Below, one piece after another: positions 54,410 through 63,180 of a stretch of DNA of 64,000 nucleotides (position 1 is the first letter of the stretch; the number at the start of each line of letters is the position of its first letter). The stretch covers positions 1-64,000 of the forward strand of contig CABYVV010000007.1 of NCBI GenBank assembly GCA_902522465.1. The letters run 5' to 3'. Both the position numbers and the translations under genes were made by a program. Source of the stretch: an uncultured Alphaproteobacteria bacterium (lineage in GTDB: Bacteria; Pseudomonadota; Alphaproteobacteria; Methylaequorales; Methylaequoraceae). Under the pieces are notes generated by a model. The model ran no database searches. It had not been told where the DNA came from and saw only the letters and a program-made list of their open reading frames with translations.

Positions 54410-55386
54410 TTCTCAAATAATTTTTCCTTTTCTACAAACTTTAAAATTTGTTTTTTACAAAAACTTTTAACTTCATTGTTTAATTCCTTTGATGAACGAC
54501 GAAAGCTTTGTTGAACATAGGCTGATTGAATAAAAGAATCCGAAGGTCTTATTTTTGAAAGTTTCTTTAAATATTTTGTTGGCATTCTGAAACTTCCTAA
54601 TGTGATTGAATGAATTTTTCTAATATCTAAATCTTTAAAAACTTCTTTAAAAAAAAACTCATATCTACTTTGATCTCCAAGCCAGATAATTGGATCAAAT
54701 CTCACTCCGATATTCCATCCTTTCTCTTGCAGAGATTTTATAACTGATAATCTTTTAACTAAATTAGGTGTTCCAGACTCAAATTCTTTTATGATAAATT
54801 GAGGGTTTAAACTAAAAGCTGGGATAAGATTATTAATAGGTTTTATAGCTGATAGAAGTTTTACATTTGTGCTTTTAGATCTTAATTCTAAAAACCCTCC
54901 ATCAAAAATATGAAAATTATTGACAAGATTTTCTAAAAAACCAGTAATATTCTCAAGTGCTAAACTATCACAATCATATCCTGAGAAAAAACATAACTTT
55001 TCTTTATTTTTTTTTATTAAAGTTTGAATAGGATTATAAAAATCCTCGTAATTTACAAATATTAGATAATTTGCAGAGTTAAACATACCTTGAAGATAGC
55101 AGTACTTGCAATCAAATGGACAGTTAAGCATGTGAGAAAAGTAGTAATTTTTTTTATAGCCAATGGTAAAATCTGGAGGAGTTTCTTTGATAAAACTATT
55201 TTCTTTTTTTGCAAGTATTAAGGATGGATATTTTTTTTGAATTCTAAAATTTTGGTTTGATGGGTTAAATACTTCAGAATAACTGTTACAAATAATAATA
55301 TTTTGAAATTTAATGCGTTCTAAGATTTTCTGAGTGTTTGAATGATTTTCTACTCTTTTCTCAATATATACATTGTCAATATTCAT
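54406..55386 (-). CDS. Spore photoproduct lyase-like radical SAM protein
   Basis: 326 residues. The radical SAM cluster motif is CPFDCKYC (C89, C93, C96). Flanking sequence (FSHMLNCPFDCKYCYLQGMF, DSLALENITG, LELRSKST, FSLNPQFI) is that of the SPL-like family found in non-spore-formers. Bacillus SPL needs Cys141 in its catalytic loop; the aligned position here appears to be Tyr137, with Cys139 two residues on. So UV-lesion (spore photoproduct) repair is uncertain. It overlaps the nucleosidase gene by four bases. Confidence 0.8.
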   Translation of the reverse strand: MNIDNVYIEKRVENHSNTQKILERIKFQNIIICNSYSEVFNPSNQNFRIQKKYPSLILAKKENSFIKETPPDFTIGYKKNYYFSHMLNCPFDCKYCYLQGMFNSANYLIFVNYEDFYNPIQTLIKKNKEKLCFFSGYDCDSLALENITGFLENLVNNFHIFDGGFLELRSKSTNVKLLSAIKPINNLIPAFSLNPQFIIKEFESGTPNLVKRLSVIKSLQEKGWNIGVRFDPIIWLGDQSRYEFFFKEVFKDLDIRKIHSITLGSFRMPTKYLKKLSKIRPSDSFIQSAYVQQSFRRSSKELNNEVKSFCKKQILKFVEKEKLFEN

Positions 55387-56174
55387 ATTCGTAAAAAATT
55401 TTTAAGCATTTGGATATTAAAAGATCCGTTTTCTTTATAATTAAATAAATCCTTTTTTAAAAAATTATACCTTGCAAAATAAAGTTTTAACAAAGATTTC
55501 ATTTGCTGTTTTTCAGTAAAAGAAAATTTTATCCCTTTGAATATTTCTTCAAATTCCTTGTTAATATATTGGAGATTATAATCTTCTATGTTCTCTTTTA
55601 TCTTATGCAAAGAATCACAAAGATTAATTATTTTTTTTTTATTACTAAATATTAAATCATATATTTTATGTTTATCATTAAAGTTAATTGATTCTTTTTC
55701 GTTATCTGAAATAATCTTTAAAACTTGAACTAGCTCTAGGCTTGAAAATTTGTTTGCAGAATAAAAAAATCCACTTGCTTCCATTTCGCTTAAAGACTCA
55801 TTGTAATCCAGATTTTCCTTTTCATAAGTTATACATTGAATGGATTTTAATTTTGAGTGCGCTACAAAGGGGTAATACATTTTATTGCTCGATGAATCTT
55901 TAATTTTATTGACTAGAAATAAGTCGCCTATTCTATGGTTTTTATGTCCTGCCAGACCAAGATTAATCCATATATTATTTTTTTGTTTATTAAAATCGAA
56001 AAAGGTTTTTATAACACTCATGGCTGAATTTATTTTGCCAATTCCCGAAATTGTGAGGCTAATACCTGCTGAATGATAAACTTTAAAAAGACTATCATTG
56101 TTACTTATTTTTAAATCAAAAAAATCAATGATTGGTCTACCTTCAGAGAGTGTGGCTACTAAAAAGTGAATCAT
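55383..56174 (-). CDS. MTA/SAH nucleosidase-like phosphorylase-superfamily protein
   Basis: 263 residues. The fold is suggested by an N-terminal FLVATLSEGRPIIDFFDL, the strand NIWINLGLAGHKNHRIGDLFLVNKI and the MTAN-type Met-Glu motif SEMEASGFFYSA. The C-terminal 70 residues are helical and atypical. Nucleosidases of this type cleave methylthioadenosine, S-adenosylhomocysteine or 5'-deoxyadenosine, the last being the radical SAM by-product. Coupling to the SPL-like gene by a four-base overlap fits clearance of inhibitory by-products (inference). Confidence 0.75.
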   Translation of the reverse strand: MIHFLVATLSEGRPIIDFFDLKISNNDSLFKVYHSAGISLTISGIGKINSAMSVIKTFFDFNKQKNNIWINLGLAGHKNHRIGDLFLVNKIKDSSSNKMYYPFVAHSKLKSIQCITYEKENLDYNESLSEMEASGFFYSANKFSSLELVQVLKIISDNEKESINFNDKHKIYDLIFSNKKKIINLCDSLHKIKENIEDYNLQYINKEFEEIFKGIKFSFTEKQQMKSLLKLYFARYNFLKKDLFNYKENGSFNIQMLKNFLRI

Positions 56175-56972
56175 CTATTTTTTTTTGAATTTCAGAGTCA
56201 TACGGTCGCTTTCTCCAATAGATTTAAAAAAAGATTTATTTTTATCACCATTGGCGTATCTTGGAGGCAAACTCCATACTCCTTTTGTATAATTTTTTAA
56301 ATCTTTGGGGTTTGCATTTATTTCACTTTTATCAACCAGTTGAAAACCGATCTTCTCAATATGTTTTATGAGATACTCTTCTTTAACATACCCTTTTTCA
56401 AAATCTTTTTTTGCTGATTCATTAGCCCTATGTTGAACAACTCCCAGAACGCCTCCTTTTTTAAGTGAATTGTAGATAGATTTTAATATATTTTCTGATT
56501 TTTTTTGGTCTAAAAAATTATGAGTATTTCTAAATGTTAAAACTAAGTCAAAGTATTCTATATCGCTTTCAAGTTTAAGATTTTTATCAATAAAAATCGT
56601 TTTGATTTTACCAAATTTCTTCTGATTTTTATCAAAATATTCATAAAATTCATTTTGAATTTTTGTTATTATGTCAATAGCATATTGTGGTTCTTTATAA
56701 GTCGCAACATAGAAATTATTTGTTTCTTTCATATAAGAGCTTAATATTTCTGTATACCAGCCCCTTCCTGGAACAATTTCAAGTACTTTCATGTTTTTTT
56801 CAAGTCCAAAGAAACTTAGTGTTTCGTAGGGATTTCTGTATACATCTCGCGTGATATTCTTATCATTTCTGTATTTATTATTTATTGCAGCTTTAAGTGC
56901 ATCGTTACTTTTTGATGTATTAAAATTAAAAATAATCACACAAAAAAGTATATATCTTGCAAAAACTTTCAT
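56175..56972 (-). CDS. Exported class I SAM-dependent methyltransferase-like protein
   Basis: 265 residues with an N-terminal signal-like helix (YILFCVIIFNFNTSKS) before a Rossmann methyltransferase domain: LEIVPGRGWYTEIL (SAM loop), FDLVLTFRNTHNFL, and GGVLGVVQHR. Similar secreted methyltransferase-like proteins occur in many proteobacteria. SAM is not expected in the periplasm, so the activity is puzzling unless the helix is only an anchor facing the cytoplasm. Its stop touches the nucleosidase start and it follows an unknown gene by three bases. Confidence 0.8.
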   Translation of the reverse strand: MKVFARYILFCVIIFNFNTSKSNDALKAAINNKYRNDKNITRDVYRNPYETLSFFGLEKNMKVLEIVPGRGWYTEILSSYMKETNNFYVATYKEPQYAIDIITKIQNEFYEYFDKNQKKFGKIKTIFIDKNLKLESDIEYFDLVLTFRNTHNFLDQKKSENILKSIYNSLKKGGVLGVVQHRANESAKKDFEKGYVKEEYLIKHIEKIGFQLVDKSEINANPKDLKNYTKGVWSLPPRYANGDKNKSFFKSIGESDRMTLKFKKK

Positions 56973-56975
56973 ATT

Positions 56976-57473
56976 CTAAATCACACTATCAATCATATCG
57001 TCTATTGAAAATTCTTTATTTATAGCTTCGCTTATTAGGCCTAAATCTGTTTCATTTTTTAAATCCCATCCTAAAGGAGCAGTCTTTGTTAATCCTGACC
57101 TACAGGCGTAGGCAAAAATTTTAAAATCTTTAAGTGCTATATCTGGATTATATTTTTTTGTATTATCGCCATCATAAGGGTCTTTTTTAAAAATTCCTTT
57201 TTCATTGGGTTTTACATCTGTTATCACAGAATAAATAAAGTGATTAAGAAGTAAAAAGGGATCCTTAGCTTTAACTTCTCCTAAAAACTGAATAAATGCG
57301 GTAGCCGTGATTTCTATTTCATCGGACTTAAGTTCGTCATAGTATTTGGTAAAAAAAGATATGAATTTTTTTGAACTTATAAACATTGCTACATCTCTCA
57401 CTATATAATCATAAACTGTATGAGATGCTATTATTTTAAATAACCAGATTGGACAAAACTTCCCTGTACTCAT
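56976..57473 (-). CDS. Conserved-looking protein of unknown function
   Basis: 165 residues, soluble, no signal peptide. A helical acidic protein with KFCPIWLFKIIASH at the start, a central FIQFLGEVKAKDPFLLLNHFIYSVI and an ending EFSIDDMIDSVI. No family recognised. It is three bases from both neighbours and so part of the 60.7-54.4 kb minus-strand run. Confidence 0.7.
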   Translation of the reverse strand: MSTGKFCPIWLFKIIASHTVYDYIVRDVAMFISSKKFISFFTKYYDELKSDEIEITATAFIQFLGEVKAKDPFLLLNHFIYSVITDVKPNEKGIFKKDPYDGDNTKKYNPDIALKDFKIFAYACRSGLTKTAPLGWDLKNETDLGLISEAINKEFSIDDMIDSVI

Positions 57474-57476
57474 TTT

Positions 57477-57770
57477 TTATTTCTTAGTAAAATTTTCTGC
57501 ATAGGACTTTTTAATTATTCGTCTTTTATTTGGTTGAAGAATCTCATATTTGTAATTATTTTTCTCTGCAAAATTTATAGCTGATTCTAAATCATCGAAG
57601 TATAACTTTATTTGTTTTTCTGGGTTTGAGCTTCCTGTCCAGCAAAACTTACTACTTATGAATGTTTCATTCATTTCGTTATTACTCAAACACCATCTTT
57701 TTGATGCATTCAGTCCTGATTGCATTGCTGACTTTGTAGGTTTGAAAATTAAAAATTTATTTTGCCTCAT
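57477..57770 (-). CDS. NDUFS4-like (ETC complex I 18-kDa) accessory protein
   Basis: 97 residues. The family pattern is clear: FKPTKSAMQSGLNASKRWCLSNNE, then FCWTGSSNPEKQIKLYFDDLESAINFAEKNNYKYEI. This matches alphaproteobacterial and mitochondrial NDUFS4, an assembly/accessory subunit of NADH dehydrogenase I. The location among sulfur genes, not in the nuo operon, is common for this gene in alphaproteobacteria. It overlaps metC by 14 bases. Confidence 0.88.
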   Translation of the reverse strand: MRQNKFLIFKPTKSAMQSGLNASKRWCLSNNEMNETFISSKFCWTGSSNPEKQIKLYFDDLESAINFAEKNNYKYEILQPNKRRIIKKSYAENFTKK

Positions 57771-58929
57771 AATTATTGAATCCTCTTTCTAAATCTTCTA
57801 TTAAATCTTTATTTGACTCTAAACCTATATGAATTCTAAACCAAAAAAGTGAATTATTATAGTTTTTTATTCCAGGTTTAATTTGCTTTAATGGAAGAAT
57901 CAAACTTTCATATCCACCCCAACTAAATCCAATTTTAAAAAAATGCATATTATCTAAAAAATTTTCAATTTTTCCAGTTTTACTTATTGCAAAAGTTATT
58001 AATCCATTTGAAGAATTAAAATATTTTTTCCATTGTGTGTGATATTTATTTTTTTCATCAGGAAGATATAGAATCTTTTTTACACATTTTTTTTTTTTAA
58101 GAAATAAAAATATCTCAAATGCATTTTGCTGGTGAATCCTTAAACGTGACTGTAATGTCCTTAAACCTCTTATTGCTAAAACACAACTTTCAGAAGAAAC
58201 AAAATCACCTATTCTTACAGCAGTTTGTTTGATTTTTTGATAATTTTCTCTTGAGCATGCTATTGCACCACAGAATGTATCTGAGTGACCTGAGAAATAT
58301 TTTGTACACGATTCAATAACTATATCGACTCCCCACTTTAAAGGGTTAAAACCTAAAAAAGTTGCCCAAGTATTATCAAAAAGGGTTGTTATTTTTTTTT
58401 CTTTAGCAATGTGTATAATTTCTTCAATCTGATCAATTTCATAATTTAATGATCCCGGAGACTCTAAATAAATAAGTTTAGTTCGTTTGGTAATATTTTT
58501 TTTAAAATTTAAAAAATCATTACTTTTGAAAAACTTGGTTTTAATCCCAAATTTTATAAGTTCTTTTTTACAAAAATTATATACTGGTTCGTAACAATTT
58601 TCTGTTACTAAAATCTCGTCATCTTTTGATAATTGTGAAAGCAAACTTATTGATATGGCTGACAAACCAGAACTAGTGATAACCGATGCCTCACTTTGAT
58701 ATAAATCGCTAATAACTTTCTCTAATCTTTTTATATTATAGCCACTGATCCTTCCATAGTAAGGCATATTAAATTTATCTTTTTTTGCCTTTAGGAATGA
58801 CTCATAATTATTAAAAATAATTGTAGAAGCTCTGTAAACAGGATCATTTAATGAACCATGATGAATATTTGGGTCGCTTCCAACTTTTATTAGTTTAGAT
58901 TCTAATTTTTTTTTCCCCATTCTGACCAT
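57757..58929 (-). CDS. metC: Cystathionine beta-lyase-type PLP enzyme
   Basis: 390 residues of the Cys/Met metabolism PLP family. YYGRISGYN (the phosphate-binding Tyr/Arg), SGLSAISISL, ESPGS and LFDNTWAT lead to the PLP lysine in ESCTKYFSGHSDTFCG. The SGHSD form points to MetC, which converts cystathionine to homocysteine; gamma-synthase or methionine gamma-lyase are less likely. A second Met (58920) is an alternative start. The gene overlaps sseA by 28 bases. Confidence 0.88.
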   Translation of the reverse strand: MVRMGKKKLESKLIKVGSDPNIHHGSLNDPVYRASTIIFNNYESFLKAKKDKFNMPYYGRISGYNIKRLEKVISDLYQSEASVITSSGLSAISISLLSQLSKDDEILVTENCYEPVYNFCKKELIKFGIKTKFFKSNDFLNFKKNITKRTKLIYLESPGSLNYEIDQIEEIIHIAKEKKITTLFDNTWATFLGFNPLKWGVDIVIESCTKYFSGHSDTFCGAIACSRENYQKIKQTAVRIGDFVSSESCVLAIRGLRTLQSRLRIHQQNAFEIFLFLKKKKCVKKILYLPDEKNKYHTQWKKYFNSSNGLITFAISKTGKIENFLDNMHFFKIGFSWGGYESLILPLKQIKPGIKNYNNSLFWFRIHIGLESNKDLIEDLERGFNNYEAK

Positions 58930-59735
58930 GACCCATCGTATAATTTAATTTTTTTAAATCCAAGTATTGAAAGAATAAAGATTATATTACATGCAGTTAT
59001 TCCAGATCCACAGTAACATACAATATTATCTTTTTTATTAATTTTATTTTTTAAAATTATATTTTCTAAATCTCTTAAATTTTTTAAATAACCATTCTTC
59101 TTGGTTATTTTATCAAATGGAATATTAATACTTGATTTAATATTTCCCTTTGTCAAACCAAGTCTGGGTTCTTCTTCTATTCCTTCAAATCTATTTTTTG
59201 GTCTTGCGTCTATGATTTTAAATTTTCTTTTTTTCAAGCTCTTTTCTAAATCTCTTTTTTTTATAACGAGATTAGATTTGGGCTTGAAATTAAATAAAGA
59301 ATTATTGTTTTTAAAATTTTTAATATGAGTGGTGTATTCTTTCTCTTTCCATCTTCTATATCCTCCATTGAGAATTCTTACATAAGGAAATTCAAAATAT
59401 TTGAATGAAAACCAGACACGAGTAGAAGAAAAAAAACCTACTTGGTCATAAACAATAATTTTATCATTCATCTGTATACTATTTTTTTTAATAAATTTTG
59501 AAAATTGATTGGCTGTTGGGAGCATATGAGGTAGTTTTGAACTAGGATCTGATAATTTGTCTATGTCAAAGAAAATTGCTTTTTCAATATGCGATCTTTC
59601 AAATTCAATTCTACCTCTATTAGGTTCTTTTAAATACCATCTACAATCAACTATTTTTAAGTTTTCAGAATTTTTTATTTTTCTGAGATGGTAAGGGTTA
59701 ATAATGAAATTTTGTAAAAAACTATTTATAGCCAT
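58902..59735 (-). CDS. sseA: Thiosulfate/3-mercaptopyruvate sulfurtransferase
   Basis: 277 residues with two rhodanese domains. The active-site Cys is in CYCGSGITAC, a loop of the CGSGVTA type that marks mercaptopyruvate sulfurtransferases. The inactive first domain has IVDCRWYLKEPNRGR and YDQVGFFSSTRVWF. It transfers sulfur to thiols or cyanide. It sits between cysK and metC and overlaps both, forming a sulfur-metabolism operon. Confidence 0.93.
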   Translation of the reverse strand: MAINSFLQNFIINPYHLRKIKNSENLKIVDCRWYLKEPNRGRIEFERSHIEKAIFFDIDKLSDPSSKLPHMLPTANQFSKFIKKNSIQMNDKIIVYDQVGFFSSTRVWFSFKYFEFPYVRILNGGYRRWKEKEYTTHIKNFKNNNSLFNFKPKSNLVIKKRDLEKSLKKRKFKIIDARPKNRFEGIEEEPRLGLTKGNIKSSINIPFDKITKKNGYLKNLRDLENIILKNKINKKDNIVCYCGSGITACNIIFILSILGFKKIKLYDGSWSEWGKKN

Positions 59736-60727
59736 TTTGGAATTGGAAGATTCTTTTCTTTTAAAAAATTTTTGTTAAAAATTTTGCTTTCATATTTTGT
59801 TCCATAATCACATAAAATTGTTACTATTTTTTTGTTTGGTCCAATTTTTTTACCTAATTTTATAGCACCAACAATATTTATCCCAGAGGAACCACCTAAT
59901 ATCAAGCCCTCGACTTCTATCATTTTAAATACAATACTAAGCGCTTCTTCATCAGAAACTTGAAAACACTCATCAATTATAACATTTTCTAAATTCTTCG
60001 TAATTCTTCCCTGACCAATACCTTCTGTAATTGAATCTCCACTTGACTTTAGTTTGCCGTACTTAAAGAAATTATGCATACAAGATCCCATTGGATCAGC
60101 TAAACCGATTGTAATGTTTTTATTTTTTTCTTTGAGAAATTCTGAAACACCAGAGATTGTTCCTCCTGTTCCAATAGCACAGATGAAACCATCAATACTA
60201 GAATTTAATTGATCCATTATCTCAGGACCAGTGGTTAGATAATGTGATTTTTTATTGGATAAGTTATCAAATTGATTTGCCCAGAAAACTCCTTTATCAT
60301 TTTTTAAAGATTTAGCTAAAGTTTCAGAAAATCTAATGTAATTTCCAGGGTTCTTATATGGTAAAGCATCAACTAATCTAAGATCAGCTCCACATAATTT
60401 AAGCATTTTTTTTTTTTCATCACTTTGTGTTCTTGGCATAACAATAATGGATTTCATTCCAAGAGAGTTTCCCACTAAACTTAACCCAATTCCAGTATTT
60501 CCTGCAGTTCCTTCAACAATAATACCTCCTTGTTCAATTTTTTTTTCTTTGAGAGCATCTTTTATAATCTGAAGTGCAGGTCTATCCTTTACAGATCCAC
60601 CAGGATTTAAAAATTCACACTTTCCATATATCTCGCATCCAGATATCTCAGAAGCAATTTTTAGTTTAATTAAAGGTGTATTTCCGATACATTCTGAAAA
60701 ATCTTTTTTTATATATTTATTTTGCAT
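59726..60727 (-). CDS. cysK: Cysteine synthase (O-acetylserine sulfhydrylase)
   Basis: 333 residues, fold-type II PLP. The PLP lysine is in NPGGSVKDRPAL, and TAGNTGIGLSLVGN, GTGGTISGVSEFLK (phosphate loop) and GGSSGINIVGAI are present. It makes cysteine from O-acetylserine (made by CysE, 14.9 kb) and sulfide. The form is closer to the CysK/CBS-like group; a cystathionine beta-synthase role cannot be excluded given metC next to it. Confidence 0.92.
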   Translation of the reverse strand: MQNKYIKKDFSECIGNTPLIKLKIASEISGCEIYGKCEFLNPGGSVKDRPALQIIKDALKEKKIEQGGIIVEGTAGNTGIGLSLVGNSLGMKSIIVMPRTQSDEKKKMLKLCGADLRLVDALPYKNPGNYIRFSETLAKSLKNDKGVFWANQFDNLSNKKSHYLTTGPEIMDQLNSSIDGFICAIGTGGTISGVSEFLKEKNKNITIGLADPMGSCMHNFFKYGKLKSSGDSITEGIGQGRITKNLENVIIDECFQVSDEEALSIVFKMIEVEGLILGGSSGINIVGAIKLGKKIGPNKKIVTILCDYGTKYESKIFNKNFLKEKNLPIPKWL

Positions 60728-60816
60728 TATAAAATCTTAATTATGATTGTTAACTTTTTTATGTTAAATCATATACAAAAAGTCAACAATAGTTTAATTT
60801 AAGGGTAAAGTGGCTT

Positions 60817-61677
60817 ATGAAAAATTTTTTACTTAGTTTTTTATTTATTATTCTTATTTTTAATTGTTCTAAGTCTCACTCCTTTCAAATTAAGTGGGTG
60901 ATTGATGGTTTGAATCAACCCGAGTCGGTAGTATATGACAAAAACACTGACGCAATTTATGTTTCGTCTATAAATGGTGACCCATTACAGTTAGATAAGA
61001 ACGGGTATATTTCTAAAATAAGTGTGAATGGACAGATATTAGAAAAAAAATGGGTATCTGGTTTAGACGCTCCAAAGGGACTAGCTGTATTCAAAAAATT
61101 TCTTTATATATCTGATGTTAACAAGGTGTGGAAGGTTTCATTAGAGGATAAAAAAAAAGAATTTTTTTCTGTTAATGATTCAGGTTTTCTTAATGATATA
61201 GCTATTGACAAAAATGGTGATATTTATATTTCAGACATGTTTAAGAATAGGATTTACAGATTAAAGAACAATAAATTAAGCATATGGAAACAAAGTAAAT
61301 TATTAGAATCACCTAATGGTCTACTTATTGAGGGGGATTTTATAATAATTGCAAGTTGGGGGAAAATTAAAGATGGTTTCAAAACGTTAGTTAAAGGAAA
61401 ACTTATTAAAGTTAATTTAAAAACAAGAGAAATAAAAAAGTTTTTCAGTACCCGTCCTATTGGAAACCTTGACGGCATTGTTTTTAATAAAAATCAGGGT
61501 TATTTAGTTACTGATTGGGTAAGTGGCAAACTACTAACAATAGATAAAAAAGGGATAGTCATAAATTCTAAAAATGTTAATAAAGGTTCAGCTGATTTAG
61601 AAATTCTTATGCATAAAGATTTGATTTTAATTCCTATGATGCAACATAATAATTTATCTGCATTTAAAATCAACTAA
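60817..61677 (+). CDS. Exported SMP-30/gluconolactonase-like beta-propeller
   Basis: 286 residues. The signal sequence ends in IFNCSKS, possibly a weak lipobox. Propeller blades recur: LNQPESVVYDKNTDAIYVSSI, LDAPKGLAVFKKFLYISDV, FLNDIAIDKNGDIYISDM, LESPNGLLIEGDFIIIAS. The N-D and P-N-G residues resemble the metal site of SMP-30/senescence-marker lactonases. Its substrate is unknown. Its stop is directly followed by the GTG start of the ABC gene. Confidence 0.78.
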   Translation: MKNFLLSFLFIILIFNCSKSHSFQIKWVIDGLNQPESVVYDKNTDAIYVSSINGDPLQLDKNGYISKISVNGQILEKKWVSGLDAPKGLAVFKKFLYISDVNKVWKVSLEDKKKEFFSVNDSGFLNDIAIDKNGDIYISDMFKNRIYRLKNNKLSIWKQSKLLESPNGLLIEGDFIIIASWGKIKDGFKTLVKGKLIKVNLKTREIKKFFSTRPIGNLDGIVFNKNQGYLVTDWVSGKLLTIDKKGIVINSKNVNKGSADLEILMHKDLILIPMMQHNNLSAFKIN

Positions 61678-62391
61678 GTGAAAAATACCTCTGTAAAAAC
61701 ATTAGGTTTGTCGAAAGCTTATGATAATAAAGTAATATTACAAGATGTTAGTTTAGAGCTTCCAACAAATGGAATATTTGGTATTCTTGGAAAAAATGGA
61801 GCAGGGAAAACCACACTTCTTGCTATGTTAATGGGTTTGATCACTCCAACAAAGGGTGAAATCTTTATTTATGGTAAATCTTTAAGAGATCATAAATATG
61901 AAATTCTCAAATTAATTAACTTTCAAAGTCCATATGTAGAACTCCCTAAAAAAATGACAGTTTTCCAAAATTTAGTATTTTACGCAAGACTTTATAATGT
62001 TAATAATTTTAAATCAAAAATATTGAAACTTTCTAAAGATTTGAAAATATCAGATTTATTGAAATATAGTTATGGAAATTTATCGTCTGGTCAAAAAACT
62101 AGAGTAAATTTGTGCAAAGCTTTGTTGAATAATCCGAGGTTATTATTATTAGATGAACCAACTGCTTCTTTGGATGTTTTAACTTCAGCTTTTATTAGAG
62201 AATACATTCTAGATTTCCAAAAAAAAAATAAATCTACGATAATTATAACTTCCCATGATTTAGTTGAAATTGAAAAAATGTGTAATTATTTAGTTTTATT
62301 AGATTGTGGAAAATTAACCTATAAGGGAAATTTAAAAAACCTTATTAAAAATAATAATTCTTTACTAGAATTTTTTTTACAAAATGATTAA
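61678..62391 (+). CDS. ABC-2 type transporter ATP-binding subunit
   Basis: 237 residues. Walker A is LGKNGAGKTTLL, the Q-loop NFQSPYVELP, the signature LSSGQKTRVNLCKAL, Walker B LLLLDEPTASLD and the switch His ITSHDLVE. It belongs to the CcmA/NodI-like ABC-2 group. The start is GTG at 61678, immediately after the preceding stop. It overlaps the permease by eight bases. Confidence 0.92.
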   Translation: MKNTSVKTLGLSKAYDNKVILQDVSLELPTNGIFGILGKNGAGKTTLLAMLMGLITPTKGEIFIYGKSLRDHKYEILKLINFQSPYVELPKKMTVFQNLVFYARLYNVNNFKSKILKLSKDLKISDLLKYSYGNLSSGQKTRVNLCKALLNNPRLLLLDEPTASLDVLTSAFIREYILDFQKKNKSTIIITSHDLVEIEKMCNYLVLLDCGKLTYKGNLKNLIKNNNSLLEFFLQND

Positions 62392-63175
62392 TAGAATTTA
62401 TGCCTTACTAATTCGCTATAAAAATATTTCTTTTGGTTCATTTCCAAGGCTATTAAGTATTTTTTATTGGCCTACAGTTCAAATTTTATTTTGGGGATAT
62501 TTCACAAATTTTTTTATGTCAAATAACGAGTTTGGTGTTTGGAGTGTTTTAAACATAATTTTATCTGCTGTTATATTATGGGATGTTTTGTTCAGAGGCC
62601 AGTTAGGGCTAACTATGTCTTTCTTTGAGGAGTTATGGTCAAGAAATTTGCCTAACTTGTTTATAACTCCAATTAAAGATTTAGAAATTGTCATAGGTCT
62701 TGTTCTTATAAGTCTAATTAGAACTATTATTGGGCTTACTCCAGCAGTATTCTTCGCTAATTATTTTTTTAATTTTCATCTTTTTGAGTTAGGTTTTTAT
62801 CTAGTTTTTCTTTTTTTTAATTTAATTGTTGTGGGCTGGGCAGTTGGTTTTATAGTTTCCGGATTAGTTTTAAGATATGGTCATGCATTTGAAGAATTAG
62901 CTTGGGCAATAATATTTATAATCTTACCATTTTCTTGTGTTTATTATCCATTAAGCTCATTACCTGAAATTATTCAAGATATTGTTCAAATTCTACCAAC
63001 AGTACATATTTTTGAATCGATGCGAGAGGTAGCAATAAATGGAAATTTCAATAAATATGATTTACTAAAAATAATTTTCCTCAATTTAGTTTATATATTT
63101 TTAAGTGTTTTATTTTTCTTAAAAATGATAAAGGTAGCCAGGTTGAAAGGTTTATTATTTAATCAAGGAGAATAG
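62384..63175 (+). CDS. ABC-2 type transporter permease
   Basis: 263 residues with six hydrophobic helices. FYWPTVQILFWGYF, FFEELWSRNLPNLFITPI, and FEELAWAIIFIILPFSCVYYPLSSLPE are typical of ABC-2 membrane proteins that export polysaccharides, lipids or drugs (NodJ-like). Together with the ATPase it forms one exporter; the cargo is unknown. Its stop lies five bases before that of the convergent glycosyltransferase. Confidence 0.87.
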   Translation: MINRIYALLIRYKNISFGSFPRLLSIFYWPTVQILFWGYFTNFFMSNNEFGVWSVLNIILSAVILWDVLFRGQLGLTMSFFEELWSRNLPNLFITPIKDLEIVIGLVLISLIRTIIGLTPAVFFANYFFNFHLFELGFYLVFLFFNLIVVGWAVGFIVSGLVLRYGHAFEELAWAIIFIILPFSCVYYPLSSLPEIIQDIVQILPTVHIFESMREVAINGNFNKYDLLKIIFLNLVYIFLSVLFFLKMIKVARLKGLLFNQGE

Positions 63176-63180
63176 GGTAA

